From an uncultured Ignavibacteria bacterium (GTDB lineage Bacteria > Bacteroidota > Ignavibacteria > Kapaibacteriales > UBA961): a stretch of DNA of 8,343 nucleotides. The notes beneath the pieces were generated by a model. The model had not been told where the DNA came from. It did no database searches and worked only from the letters and a program-made list of their open reading frames with translations. The DNA lies in NCBI GenBank assembly GCA_937868245.1, contig CALMMI010000549.1, positions 1 to 8,343 of the forward strand, given 5' to 3'. The number at the start of each line of letters is the position of its first letter. Position 1 is the stretch's first letter. Of this stretch, positions 1 through 5,472 are shown in pieces. Made by a program: the position numbers and the translations under genes.

Positions 1-751
1 GTACAAGCCATGCTATATCATCCGCTGTCAAATTATTCTTTTCCATAATTTCAGCAGATACATCAGCCATACCTACTACCGCTGATTTAAACACAGTCTG
101 TCCGTCTTGAACAGCGTAATGTTCTTTATTGTCAACAGTTTCGTGCGTAGGTGGCTTGGCACTTCCTCCGGCTGTCATGTACAAATAATCGCCGCCTTTA
201 CCGTCCATTTTCAATATACTGTCTATGATGCCGACACTTGGATCGTCTGAGCTTTCCAGTAATACTACACCAGCTCCATCACCGAATAAAATATATGTTG
301 AACGGTCTTCAGGATTTATAATGGAACTCATCTTATCCGCCCCACAAACCAATACCCGTCGAACTCTGTTTGATTCAATTAAAGCAGCACCCGTAGTAAG
401 CCCATATAAAAAACCTGAACATGCAGCAGAGAGATCAAATCCCCAGGCATTCGTCAAGCCCATCTTCCGCTGAACAGTTGCAGCTGTTGAAGGGAACATG
501 TTATCGGGAGTTACGGTACAAACAATCACACAATCTATATCTTCGGGGGTAAGACCGCGCTGAGCCAGACATTCTTTTGCAGCCGGAACAATCATATCCG
601 AAGTTGCGCCTTCGAGTAAAAAACGGCGTTCTCTGATTCCTGTACGTGTACGTATCCATTCGTCGGACGTATCCAAACGACTTTCAAAATATGAATTAGG
701 GAATACATCAGGAGGAACAAAATGAGCGACTGCCGTAATATTTGCGGGCAT
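1..751 (-). CDS. fabH: Beta-ketoacyl-ACP synthase III (FabH), 3' end outside window
   Basis: FabH condenses acetyl-CoA with malonyl-ACP to start each round of type II fatty acid synthesis in the cytoplasm. The 250 visible residues begin MPANITAVAHFVPPDVFPNS. The family's WIRTRTGIRERR segment is at residues 32-43. The nucleophilic cysteine is Cys111 in DLSAACSGF (106-114), and FGDGAGVVLLE is at 156-166. An insert around residues 183-218 (GKGGDYLYMTAGG, then HETVDNK) is, from memory, typical of FCB-group FabH. The reading frame runs off the left edge at WLV followed by the first C of the next codon. That is exactly where the family has PHQAN, so the catalytic His and Asn lie outside the window. 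About 75-80 residues are missing. The ATG at 751 is 16 bases after the plsX stop, so the two are almost certainly cotranscribed. No strong Shine-Dalgarno site is seen. Confidence 0.97.
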   Translation of the reverse strand, partial: MPANITAVAHFVPPDVFPNSYFESRLDTSDEWIRTRTGIRERRFLLEGATSDMIVPAAKECLAQRGLTPEDIDCVIVCTVTPDNMFPSTAATVQRKMGLTNAWGFDLSAACSGFLYGLTTGAALIESNRVRRVLVCGADKMSSIINPEDRSTYILFGDGAGVVLLESSDDPSVGIIDSILKMDGKGGDYLYMTAGGSAKPPTHETVDNKEHYAVQDGQTVFKSAVVGMADVSAEIMEKNNLTADDIAWLV

Positions 752-767
752 TGTTTGGTTCTTTCGG

Positions 768-1793
768 TTAATTGTTATCGGTTGGAATTGTGAGGGATGC
801 AAGTGTAGAAGCTATCAATCCATTAACATTTTTGGTTGCTACATCTACTGCACGGACTATCATGTTTTGAATTGCTTTTGGGGAAGATTTGCCATGACCG
901 ATAATAGCAACTCCGTTAACACCAAGAAGTGGAACTCCGCCATATTCCTGATAATCAAATTCTTTCAGAACTTTTCTGAGCGTGGGAGCCATAGCTCCAA
1001 CCATCAATTTTTCAAGGATACCTTTGTCTGCATGTTGTTGAACCTTTGCTTTCAGCACTCCGATGATGCTTTCGGCAAACTTCAGAATGATATTACCGGT
1101 AAAGCCATCGCATACAAACACATCGGCATTACCGAAAAGAATATCCCGACCTTCAACATTCCCGATAAAATTGAGAGGGCTTTGCTCTAATAAATCATAC
1201 GTTTGGAGTACAACCTCTGTACCTTTAGTACGTTCTTCACCAACATTGAGCAAGCCGACTTTAGGAAACTCAACATCTAATATTTGGGAGTAGTAAATAC
1301 TGCCCATGATTGCAAACTCATAAAGATGACGAGCTTTGCAATCAATATTAGCACCAGCATCCACAAGCAGAGCAGGGCGATTGTTCACAGTAGGGAAAAA
1401 GGAGCCGATTGTAGGTCGGCTAACACCTTTTACACGACCTAAAACAAGAGTGGCAGTTGACATTACGGCTCCGGTGTTTCCTGTGGAAACAAAACCGTCT
1501 GCCTTGCCATCTGCATGGAGCTCTATACCTTTAAACAAAGAAGAATTGCGTTTCTTCTTTACAACCGTACTTGCCTCGTCGCCCATCCCGACAATATCGT
1601 CGGCATGAACAATGGAGTAATGAAGTTTTGAAGAATCAATTTTGGAGAGGGAAGCACGAATATCTTGTTCGCGCCCTACAAAGATGACTTCCAAATCTGT
1701 TTTAGAAGAAACAGACTCAGCTGCCAACACTGCACCTTGCACTTCATTGTCGGGTGCAAAATCGCCACCCATTGCATCAAGAGCTATTCTCAT
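768..1793 (-). CDS. plsX: Phosphate acyltransferase PlsX
   Basis: PlsX converts acyl-ACP and phosphate to acyl-phosphate, the acyl donor that PlsY uses to make lysophosphatidic acid; it is a peripheral cytoplasmic membrane enzyme. The 341 residues are a normal full length. Family motifs are present in order: IALDAMGGDFAP (3-14), the basic VVKKKRNSS (77-85), STGNTGA (103-109), DAGAN (145-149), NVGEE (183-187), CDGFTGN (228-234), GGVPLLGVNG (285-294) and GHGKS (299-303). The ATG at 1793 is the expected start because the family begins with this very segment. The start lacks a clear Shine-Dalgarno site and is preceded by a short palindrome (CCCAATTTGGG, 1799-1809). It sits 100 bases after the rpmF stop and 16 bases before fabH, in the widespread order yceD-rpmF-plsX-fabH. 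Confidence 0.97.
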   Translation of the reverse strand: MRIALDAMGGDFAPDNEVQGAVLAAESVSSKTDLEVIFVGREQDIRASLSKIDSSKLHYSIVHADDIVGMGDEASTVVKKKRNSSLFKGIELHADGKADGFVSTGNTGAVMSTATLVLGRVKGVSRPTIGSFFPTVNNRPALLVDAGANIDCKARHLYEFAIMGSIYYSQILDVEFPKVGLLNVGEERTKGTEVVLQTYDLLEQSPLNFIGNVEGRDILFGNADVFVCDGFTGNIILKFAESIIGVLKAKVQQHADKGILEKLMVGAMAPTLRKVLKEFDYQEYGGVPLLGVNGVAIIGHGKSSPKAIQNMIVRAVDVATKNVNGLIASTLASLTIPTDNN

Positions 1794-1830
1794 TATGCCC
1801 CAATTTGGGAGTTTAAAGAATTGATTGTCT

Positions 1831-1888
1831 GCAAGTAAATTTTCTAAGTAACTTGCATTCTCGTTTTAACGTAGCAAATAAAAACGAG
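1831..1888 (-). other. Two inverted repeats in the rpmF-plsX spacer
   Basis: The 100-base gap between rpmF and plsX holds two possible RNA hairpins. CTCGTTTT (1860-1867) pairs perfectly with AAAACGAG (1881-1888) across 13 bases. GCAAGT (1831-1836) pairs with ACTTGC (1851-1856) across 14 bases. Neither is followed by a T-tract in the minus direction, so they do not look like an efficient intrinsic terminator. They could be processing or stability elements that separate the ribosomal protein message from the lipid genes; that role is inference. Confidence 0.35.
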
Positions 1889-1893
1889 TGTTC

Positions 1894-2070
1894 TTATTCA
1901 ACAGTAATTGCTTTACGACCGTTATAGTACCCGCAATCAGGGCAGGCGGCGTGTGATAATTTCACAGAATTACAGTTTGGGCAAGTTGAAGTTGTAGGAG
2001 CAACTGCTTTGTAATGTGTACGGCGTTTGTCACGGCGTGATTTAGAATGGCGGCGTTTCGGATTTGGCAT
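1894..2070 (-). CDS. rpmF: 50S ribosomal protein L32 (zinc-ribbon form)
   Basis: The gene encodes 58 residues starting MPNPKRRHSKSRRDKRRTHY, the basic N-terminus characteristic of bacterial L32, a structural protein of the large ribosomal subunit. Four cysteines form a zinc ribbon: CPNC at residues 30-33 and CPDC at 43-46, so this is the zinc-binding C+ form. The C-terminus GYYNGRKAI is also typical. A Shine-Dalgarno sequence GGAGAA (2076-2081) lies five bases before the ATG at 2070. The gene starts 26 bases after the yceD stop and is followed by plsX, matching the classic conserved operon. Its small size makes it easy for gene finders to miss. Confidence 0.96.
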   Translation of the reverse strand: MPNPKRRHSKSRRDKRRTHYKAVAPTTSTCPNCNSVKLSHAACPDCGYYNGRKAITVE

Positions 2071-2096
2071 TGGAATTCTCCAAAATAAAAAGAAAG

Positions 2097-2603
2097 TTAA
2101 TTGTTCAAATGTATATTTTTAAGGGCTGACCAGCGTTCGTCTATTTGCTCGTTAATTGAATCTACGGCAGCATCAGGGAGTATCTCTTCCAACTTTTTAT
2201 CCCTAAATTCAGGTGCCACTCTTTTCATCGGCAAATGAAGTGCTAGCTCTTCACTCACTTCAGTTGATAAATCTATAAACGGTTCATCTTCACGTATAAT
2301 GTAATTGCTGACATCGGTATCGCTGTCTTGCAATAAAAAGACTTCCGTATCTGCAAGGTAAGAAACTGCAATTGGAGTACGTATTACTTCTACAAATTCA
2401 GTAAGCGAACGGTCGCACACAAGTTTAGCATTGCATGTGGCATTACCGTTGAAAGTATATCTCTTACCCGTTTTGTTTAAAACACCTGATAAGGAGATTT
2501 CTCCGAAAAATTCAGGGAATATCCCACTGATTTCACTCGTGTTTGTTGTGAGCAAAATATCAGAATTTCCGTCTTTTAGTCCTTGAATCGGTATCTTCAA
2601 CAT
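2097..2603 (-). CDS. yceD: YceD/DUF177 family protein
   Basis: This 168-residue protein belongs to the YceD (DUF177) family, small cytoplasmic proteins encoded immediately upstream of rpmF in most bacteria. A role in 23S rRNA or large-subunit maturation has been proposed for family members; I infer the same here. Visible family traits are a central beta-rich region with the paired cysteines Cys57 and Cys63, the latter in the signature LVCDRSL (61-67), followed by an acidic middle segment (DTEVFLLQDSDTD, 105-117). Near the end there is LEEILPDAAVDS, whereas many relatives have prolines and a short basic tail. Identification rests on both the motif and the gene order. It is the first gene of the operon, about 28-35 bases downstream of a good promoter. 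No Shine-Dalgarno site precedes the ATG. Confidence 0.9.
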   Translation of the reverse strand: MLKIPIQGLKDGNSDILLTTNTSEISGIFPEFFGEISLSGVLNKTGKRYTFNGNATCNAKLVCDRSLTEFVEVIRTPIAVSYLADTEVFLLQDSDTDVSNYIIREDEPFIDLSTEVSEELALHLPMKRVAPEFRDKKLEEILPDAAVDSINEQIDERWSALKNIHLNN

Positions 2604-2637
2604 TGGGATTCTATGGTTCTATTTCTATTACAGAATA

Positions 2638-2669
2638 CAAATATACGAATTTGCTATTTAGTATTCAAA
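2638..2669 (-). promoter_or_regulatory. Bacteroidota-type promoter of the yceD-rpmF-plsX-fabH operon
   Basis: Reading the minus strand, TTTG (2669-2666) is followed by 20 bases and then TATATTTG (2645-2638). This fits the primary-sigma promoter of Bacteroidota (-33 TTTG or TTG, 19-21 bases, -7 TAnnTTTG) in every defined position. Transcription should start near 2630-2633, giving a leader of roughly 28-30 bases before the yceD ATG at 2603. The site lies downstream of the terminator at 2728-2772, so the operon is insulated from the genes to its right. Confidence 0.72.
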
Positions 2670-2727
2670 TATTCAAGGGGATATTTTGGTTTTTACTGTT
2701 TTAATTATGTATGTTTAGCTGGAAATG

Positions 2728-2772
2728 CACATAAATAACAAGCCCGAAGATGAATTATTCAACTTCGGGCTT
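2728..2772 (-). terminator. Intrinsic terminator after the oxidoreductase gene
   Basis: AAGCCCGAAG (2740-2749) pairs perfectly with CTTCGGGCTT (2763-2772); the interior TGAATTATTCA can fold further after one A-A mismatch. In the minus direction the stem is followed by a moderately T-rich run, TTGTTATTTATG. It would end the lipoprotein/oxidoreductase transcript before the yceD promoter. It is homologous to the terminator of the T9SS gene at 5270-5313, but one stem pair is G-C here and T-A there, a compensatory difference that supports a working hairpin in both. Confidence 0.75.
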
Positions 2773-2807
2773 GAGTAGGAGAGTAGCTGCACATTGTACT
2801 GTGCTGT

Positions 2808-2932
2808 ATCGATTAACGGATAATCGTTAAAGGAGCTGAGATTGTACGTGCGCCGCCTTGAATGTTGATTGTGTACATTCCGGCAGGTAATGAAGAAGCA
2901 TCAAATGATACGATTGAATCATTTGCCGATGT
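2808..2932 (-). repeat. 125-bp direct repeat, copy A (detached T9SS gene end)
   Basis: These 125 bases are identical, without a single mismatch, to 5348-5472 and lie in the same orientation; the offset is 2,540 bp. In copy B the sequence codes for the last 39 residues and stop of the T9SS cargo gene. To the left of the repeat, weaker homology (about 80 percent over some 70 bases, with one 1-base gap) continues through the terminator hairpins. To the right, homology ends abruptly at 2933, entering AT-rich sequence just before the oxidoreductase stop codon. Confidence 0.97.
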
Positions 2933-2944
2933 ATATATAGATAT
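2813..2944 (-). pseudogene. Orphan fragment of a T9SS C-terminal sorting domain
   Basis: Directly after the TAA of the oxidoreductase (2945-2947) the same reading frame continues for 43 codons: I-S-I-Y, then 39 residues identical to T895-R933 of the T9SS cargo protein (TSANDSIVSFDASSLPAGMY and onward), then a TAA at 2813-2815. Only the second half of the sorting domain is present; the VFPNP start and the first strands are missing. There is no plausible start codon or ribosome binding site, so I read it as a gene remnant or recombination scar, not a gene. Read-through of a single stop codon would append it to the oxidoreductase. However, that enzyme has no signal peptide, so T9SS export would not follow. 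Confidence 0.8.
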
Positions 2945-4525
2945 TTAAATGATGGTGCCACCAGTCAACGGAGCAGCCTCATTAATTCCACATCGCTTCA
3001 AAAAATCATTTGTGAACATATATCTCTGTACTGAATCCGGCAGAAATTTCTTCCGTGCTTGAATCCATTTATCGAGCATTGCTCCATACATCCGTGACAA
3101 ACGTTGGGGGGAGTAATCGCCTTCCTGTCCCCAATGCAGAGTAAAAGGTATATTCAAGTTGTCGAGTTCTGCAAAAACTTTCTTGTAAAAATTATGGGTA
3201 GCTTCTGAATTTACAGCAGGAAGTTCGATTGTGCAAGTAAGAGGTGCAAACCTAGTAAACCCTATGGTTGCTTTTGTGTTTTTTACAAAACGTATTCCTA
3301 CAAACCCCGCAAAAACTGAGGATTGAACACAAGCAAATACAGCATCAACTGCAGCCTTTGCCTGTGAGACAGGAACACCGAGCTCAACACTTGCTCCTCC
3401 TTTTTTTATATGGTAAACTGTTGAGTCGCCAAAAATATTACGAGGAGTTTGAGTAAAGCCAGATTGAACTTTTGCAACATCTTTAAATAGTTGATTGACA
3501 ACCACCGGTACTGCAGCTCCAATAGAGTCGGCTATACCCCCGACTAAAGATAATATATCATCTCCGACACGAGTATCAGATGACCCGGGTTCAGGGCTGA
3601 GTTTCTGCGGGTCGTATGGGCGTTTGAACATTGCACGAAGATAAACATTATTAGAAGTTGAGTAAGGATTGGCAATCAAATCAACATGATGAGGATCTTC
3701 GGTACATTTTATGCCCACAGAATTGAGATATGAGGTAATATTCGTAGAAGAATCATGCTTAAAGTTTGCCAACAATGGAAATATGCCTGCTGCTTGCGAG
3801 TAGTTAATCCTTATGCAATATGTTTCGAGTTGAAACAAGGGGAGGGTTTCGATAATGAGTCCGTGAATTACCCCAAAACTGCCAAAACTTACCAATGCGG
3901 CATAGAAAAGCTCGTCGTCGTTTAGTAGCACTGCGCCAAAAATATCACTGAAGCCCTTTTTAACTATCGGGTCAGTTTTCGGCTGAAGAATAAAATGTTC
4001 ATTTTCTCCTGTAATGATATGAAGCGCACGTACGAAATCTTGCATCGCCCCTATTTTGAGTGCCGAACCATGAGTTCCTGTGGAAACGGCTCCTGCCAGT
4101 GTTTGGCCGTTACTTGCTCCTGTTGTTGGCAAGGAGAATCCTGCTTTTTCGAGAGCTATGTTTATTTGCGCAATCTGTGCACCTGATTGAAAATAAAAAA
4201 GTCGTTTATCTAACGAAGCTTTATCTGCAAACCAGTTCTTACCGTCAATGTTAGATGCTCCAATGCCTGCCCAAAATGTTAGGGGTTTGGTATCATGCAT
4301 ATTATCATTGCTTACTGCCACATCCGAGAGTGACCACTTCCCTCCATATGAACGAACTCGTTCCATCTTGTTTCTAGCCTGACCTAACATTTCCTGTATT
4401 CCCTTCAGTCCGTCTTTCCATCCGGTAGTGTTGTAAATTTGGTAACGTCGAAGGATTTGCTTGTTAACGTTATTATGTTCATTAGCCCACTGATAGTTTT
4501 CGGTAATAGTAACTTTAGTACTCAT
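2945..4525 (-). CDS. FAD-dependent oxidoreductase, FAD_binding_4 / aldonolactone-alditol oxidase-like
   Basis: The 526-residue protein resembles the vanillyl-alcohol-oxidase/PCMH flavoprotein superfamily, which includes L-gulonolactone, alditol and type II cholesterol oxidases. The FAD domain spans about residues 28-230. Its first motif is RVRSYGGKWSLSDVA (56-70). The second is GASNGQTLAGAVSTGTHGSA (136-155), followed by DFVRALHIITG (163-173) and GSFGVIHGLIIET (215-227). A substrate domain follows. The C-terminus has LHWGQ (463-467), W487, R491 and FTND (504-507), similar to the end of sugar-lactone oxidases. Lys63 stands where relatives with covalent flavin have His in GxGHS, so FAD is probably non-covalent. 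Gln467 replaces the usual Lys of HW(A/G)K. The substrate cannot be told. There is no signal peptide or membrane segment. The ATG at 4525 has AAGGAG seven bases upstream. Confidence 0.85.
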   Translation of the reverse strand: MSTKVTITENYQWANEHNNVNKQILRRYQIYNTTGWKDGLKGIQEMLGQARNKMERVRSYGGKWSLSDVAVSNDNMHDTKPLTFWAGIGASNIDGKNWFADKASLDKRLFYFQSGAQIAQINIALEKAGFSLPTTGASNGQTLAGAVSTGTHGSALKIGAMQDFVRALHIITGENEHFILQPKTDPIVKKGFSDIFGAVLLNDDELFYAALVSFGSFGVIHGLIIETLPLFQLETYCIRINYSQAAGIFPLLANFKHDSSTNITSYLNSVGIKCTEDPHHVDLIANPYSTSNNVYLRAMFKRPYDPQKLSPEPGSSDTRVGDDILSLVGGIADSIGAAVPVVVNQLFKDVAKVQSGFTQTPRNIFGDSTVYHIKKGGASVELGVPVSQAKAAVDAVFACVQSSVFAGFVGIRFVKNTKATIGFTRFAPLTCTIELPAVNSEATHNFYKKVFAELDNLNIPFTLHWGQEGDYSPQRLSRMYGAMLDKWIQARKKFLPDSVQRYMFTNDFLKRCGINEAAPLTGGTII

Positions 4526-4530
4526 AATGA

Positions 4531-4540
4531 TTCTCCTTTA
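4531..4540 (-). promoter_or_regulatory. Shine-Dalgarno site overlapping the upstream stop codon
   Basis: On the minus strand the sequence reads TAAAGGAGAA. The TAA (4540-4538) ends the lipoprotein gene, and its last A begins AAGGAG (4538-4533), the ribosome binding site of the oxidoreductase, seven bases before its ATG. This fixes the oxidoreductase start and implies one mRNA with probable translational coupling. Confidence 0.8.
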
Positions 4541-4885
4541 TTTTAATGTGCCGCCATTTTGTAAATTTTCCGAAGTACAACGATACTCGATATCCATCGG
4601 AACAACTATGCCCAGTGTAACAACAGTACAGAGTGAGTAGAGCCAGTTTGAGCTACTGCTTACTATTTGCAACCCTTTTCCTTCTCCACAATCAATTGTT
4701 TCTATAGGATCAGACCCGCCCCACCATAGGGCATATACTGTTTTTTTATGCATATCATCTGCCGGAGATGCTTGCTTGGCTCGCACGTGTACTGAAGAGC
4801 AACTTTCGCTTAATGAAGCGATAGATACAAAACTTACAATTAGGATAAAGAATCGAATGTGTTTTTGAAATGAATTCTGTTTCAT
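4538..4885 (-). CDS. Bor-like small lipoprotein
   Basis: The 115-residue protein has a basic N-terminus, a hydrophobic stretch (about 12-24) and a likely lipidated Cys29 in SLSESC. This lipobox is loose, with Glu at -2, but such variants are tolerated in FCB bacteria. The C-terminal part follows the pattern of phage lambda Bor and E. coli Iss. CGEGKGLQIV (66-75) is followed by NWLYSLCTVVTLGIVVPMDI (80-99) and YRC (101-103), against the Bor pattern CGG...V...LxxxTLGIxxPxxxxxxC. Cys66 and Cys103 match the conserved pair; Cys86 is extra. Bor and Iss are surface lipoproteins linked to serum resistance, but that function should not be assumed here. The gene precedes the oxidoreductase by 12 bases in one operon. 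The start has no Shine-Dalgarno site and follows an A/T-rich stretch. Family assignment is from remembered sequence and is moderately sure. Confidence 0.65.
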   Translation of the reverse strand: MKQNSFQKHIRFFILIVSFVSIASLSESCSSVHVRAKQASPADDMHKKTVYALWWGGSDPIETIDCGEGKGLQIVSSSSNWLYSLCTVVTLGIVVPMDIEYRCTSENLQNGGTLK

Positions 4886-5269
4886 GGGTATTATTATAAA
4901 ATAAAAAAAAATAAGAGTTTATGACTACAATTTTCACTTTTATGAAAGCAGGTTTGTAGAATTTAAGGAATTAGTTTTTCCAGCTAAATATATCATACTA
5001 TAAATTTAGAGGGGGCGAGCGGGTACTTCTATCCATTAATATCTCCATTAATTTACTTTGAATATTAACAATGAAAAAAACGTTTAGCAAAGTTACTGCA
5101 AAATTGTACTTGTTCATTACTCATTTATTACTCAATTTTTAATAAAAATGCTCTTTTTTTGAGGGTAGTTGATACATTTACCGGAAATATATACTGAATT
5201 GTGTTCATTTCTTATCTTTGAAAACTAACAGAGGTGGTGGCTTTTATTGGTTTTGATGGATTATCCGGA
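4886..5269. other. Gene-poor intergenic stretch, no convincing gene
   Basis: About 385 AT-rich bases separate the T9SS terminator from the lipoprotein start and should contain the promoter of the lipoprotein/oxidoreductase operon. Candidates are weak. TAACTTTG on the minus strand (5095-5088) matches TAnnTTTG but lacks a -33 partner at 19-21 bases. TATCTTTG on the plus strand (5213-5220) likewise stands alone. A plus-strand frame at 5071-5142 encodes 23 residues beginning MKKTFSKV with a hydrophobic tail, but it has no ribosome binding site. A small GC-rich patch (5011-5023, GGGGGCGAGCGGG) stands out. No RNA gene, transposase remnant or T9SS homology is recognisable. Confidence 0.5.
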
Positions 5270-5313
5270 GTACAAACAAAAAGCCCTAAGATGAATAATT
5301 CATCTTAGGGCTT
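5270..5313 (-). terminator. Strong intrinsic terminator of the T9SS cargo gene
   Basis: Bases 5281-5313 form an almost perfect palindrome: AAGCCCTAAGATGAAT pairs with ATTCATCTTAGGGCTT around a single central base, so about 15 pairs with a three-base loop. On the minus strand the stem runs into TTTTTGTTTGTA, a good T-tract. It lies about 40 bases after the stop of the T9SS gene and separates it from the lipoprotein operon. Confidence 0.9.
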
Positions 5314-5347
5314 GATGAGAGAGTATAAGCGCATTGTACTGCGCTTA

Positions 5348-5472
5348 ATCGATTAACGGATAATCGTTAAAGGAGCTGAGATTGTACGTGCGCCGCCTTG
5401 AATGTTGATTGTGTACATTCCGGCAGGTAATGAAGAAGCATCAAATGATACGATTGAATCATTTGCCGATGT
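5348..5472 (-). repeat. 125-bp direct repeat, copy B (native 3' end of the T9SS gene)
   Basis: These bases code for residues 895-933 and the stop of the T9SS cargo protein plus five bases beyond. They are identical to 2808-2932. Because copy B is continuous with an intact 933-codon frame, it is the parent or the restored version, while copy A is the detached one. Confidence 0.97.

Noticed and set aside
225..473. An 82-codon plus-strand frame inside fabH.
   Set aside because: It lies antisense to conserved FabH coding sequence, including the catalytic-cysteine region, and its protein is low in recognisable features. It is a shadow frame.
867..1824. Several plus-strand frames of 60-107 codons opposite plsX.
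   Set aside because: All are antisense to a full-length PlsX with all family motifs; none has a ribosome binding site or a recognisable product.
3995..4254. Two overlapping cysteine- or leucine-rich plus-strand frames opposite the oxidoreductase.
   Set aside because: They are antisense to the conserved FAD-binding domain, and their unusual composition follows from the complementary codons.
4755..4937. A 60-codon minus-strand frame overlapping the start of the lipoprotein gene.
   Set aside because: It is a different frame over the signal-peptide region of a better supported gene, with no ribosome binding site or recognisable protein features.
2714..4988. A 12-bp inverted repeat, TTTAGCTGGAAA (2714-2725) and its complement (4977-4988), flanking the lipoprotein and oxidoreductase genes like transposon ends.
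   Set aside because: One or two such 12-bp matches are expected by chance in a window this size. There is no target duplication beside them and no transposase between them.
2740..5313. The repeated hairpins considered as a CRISPR array or a MITE.
   Set aside because: There are only two copies, 2.5 kb apart, each directly after a gene end and followed by T-rich sequence. Terminators explain them fully.
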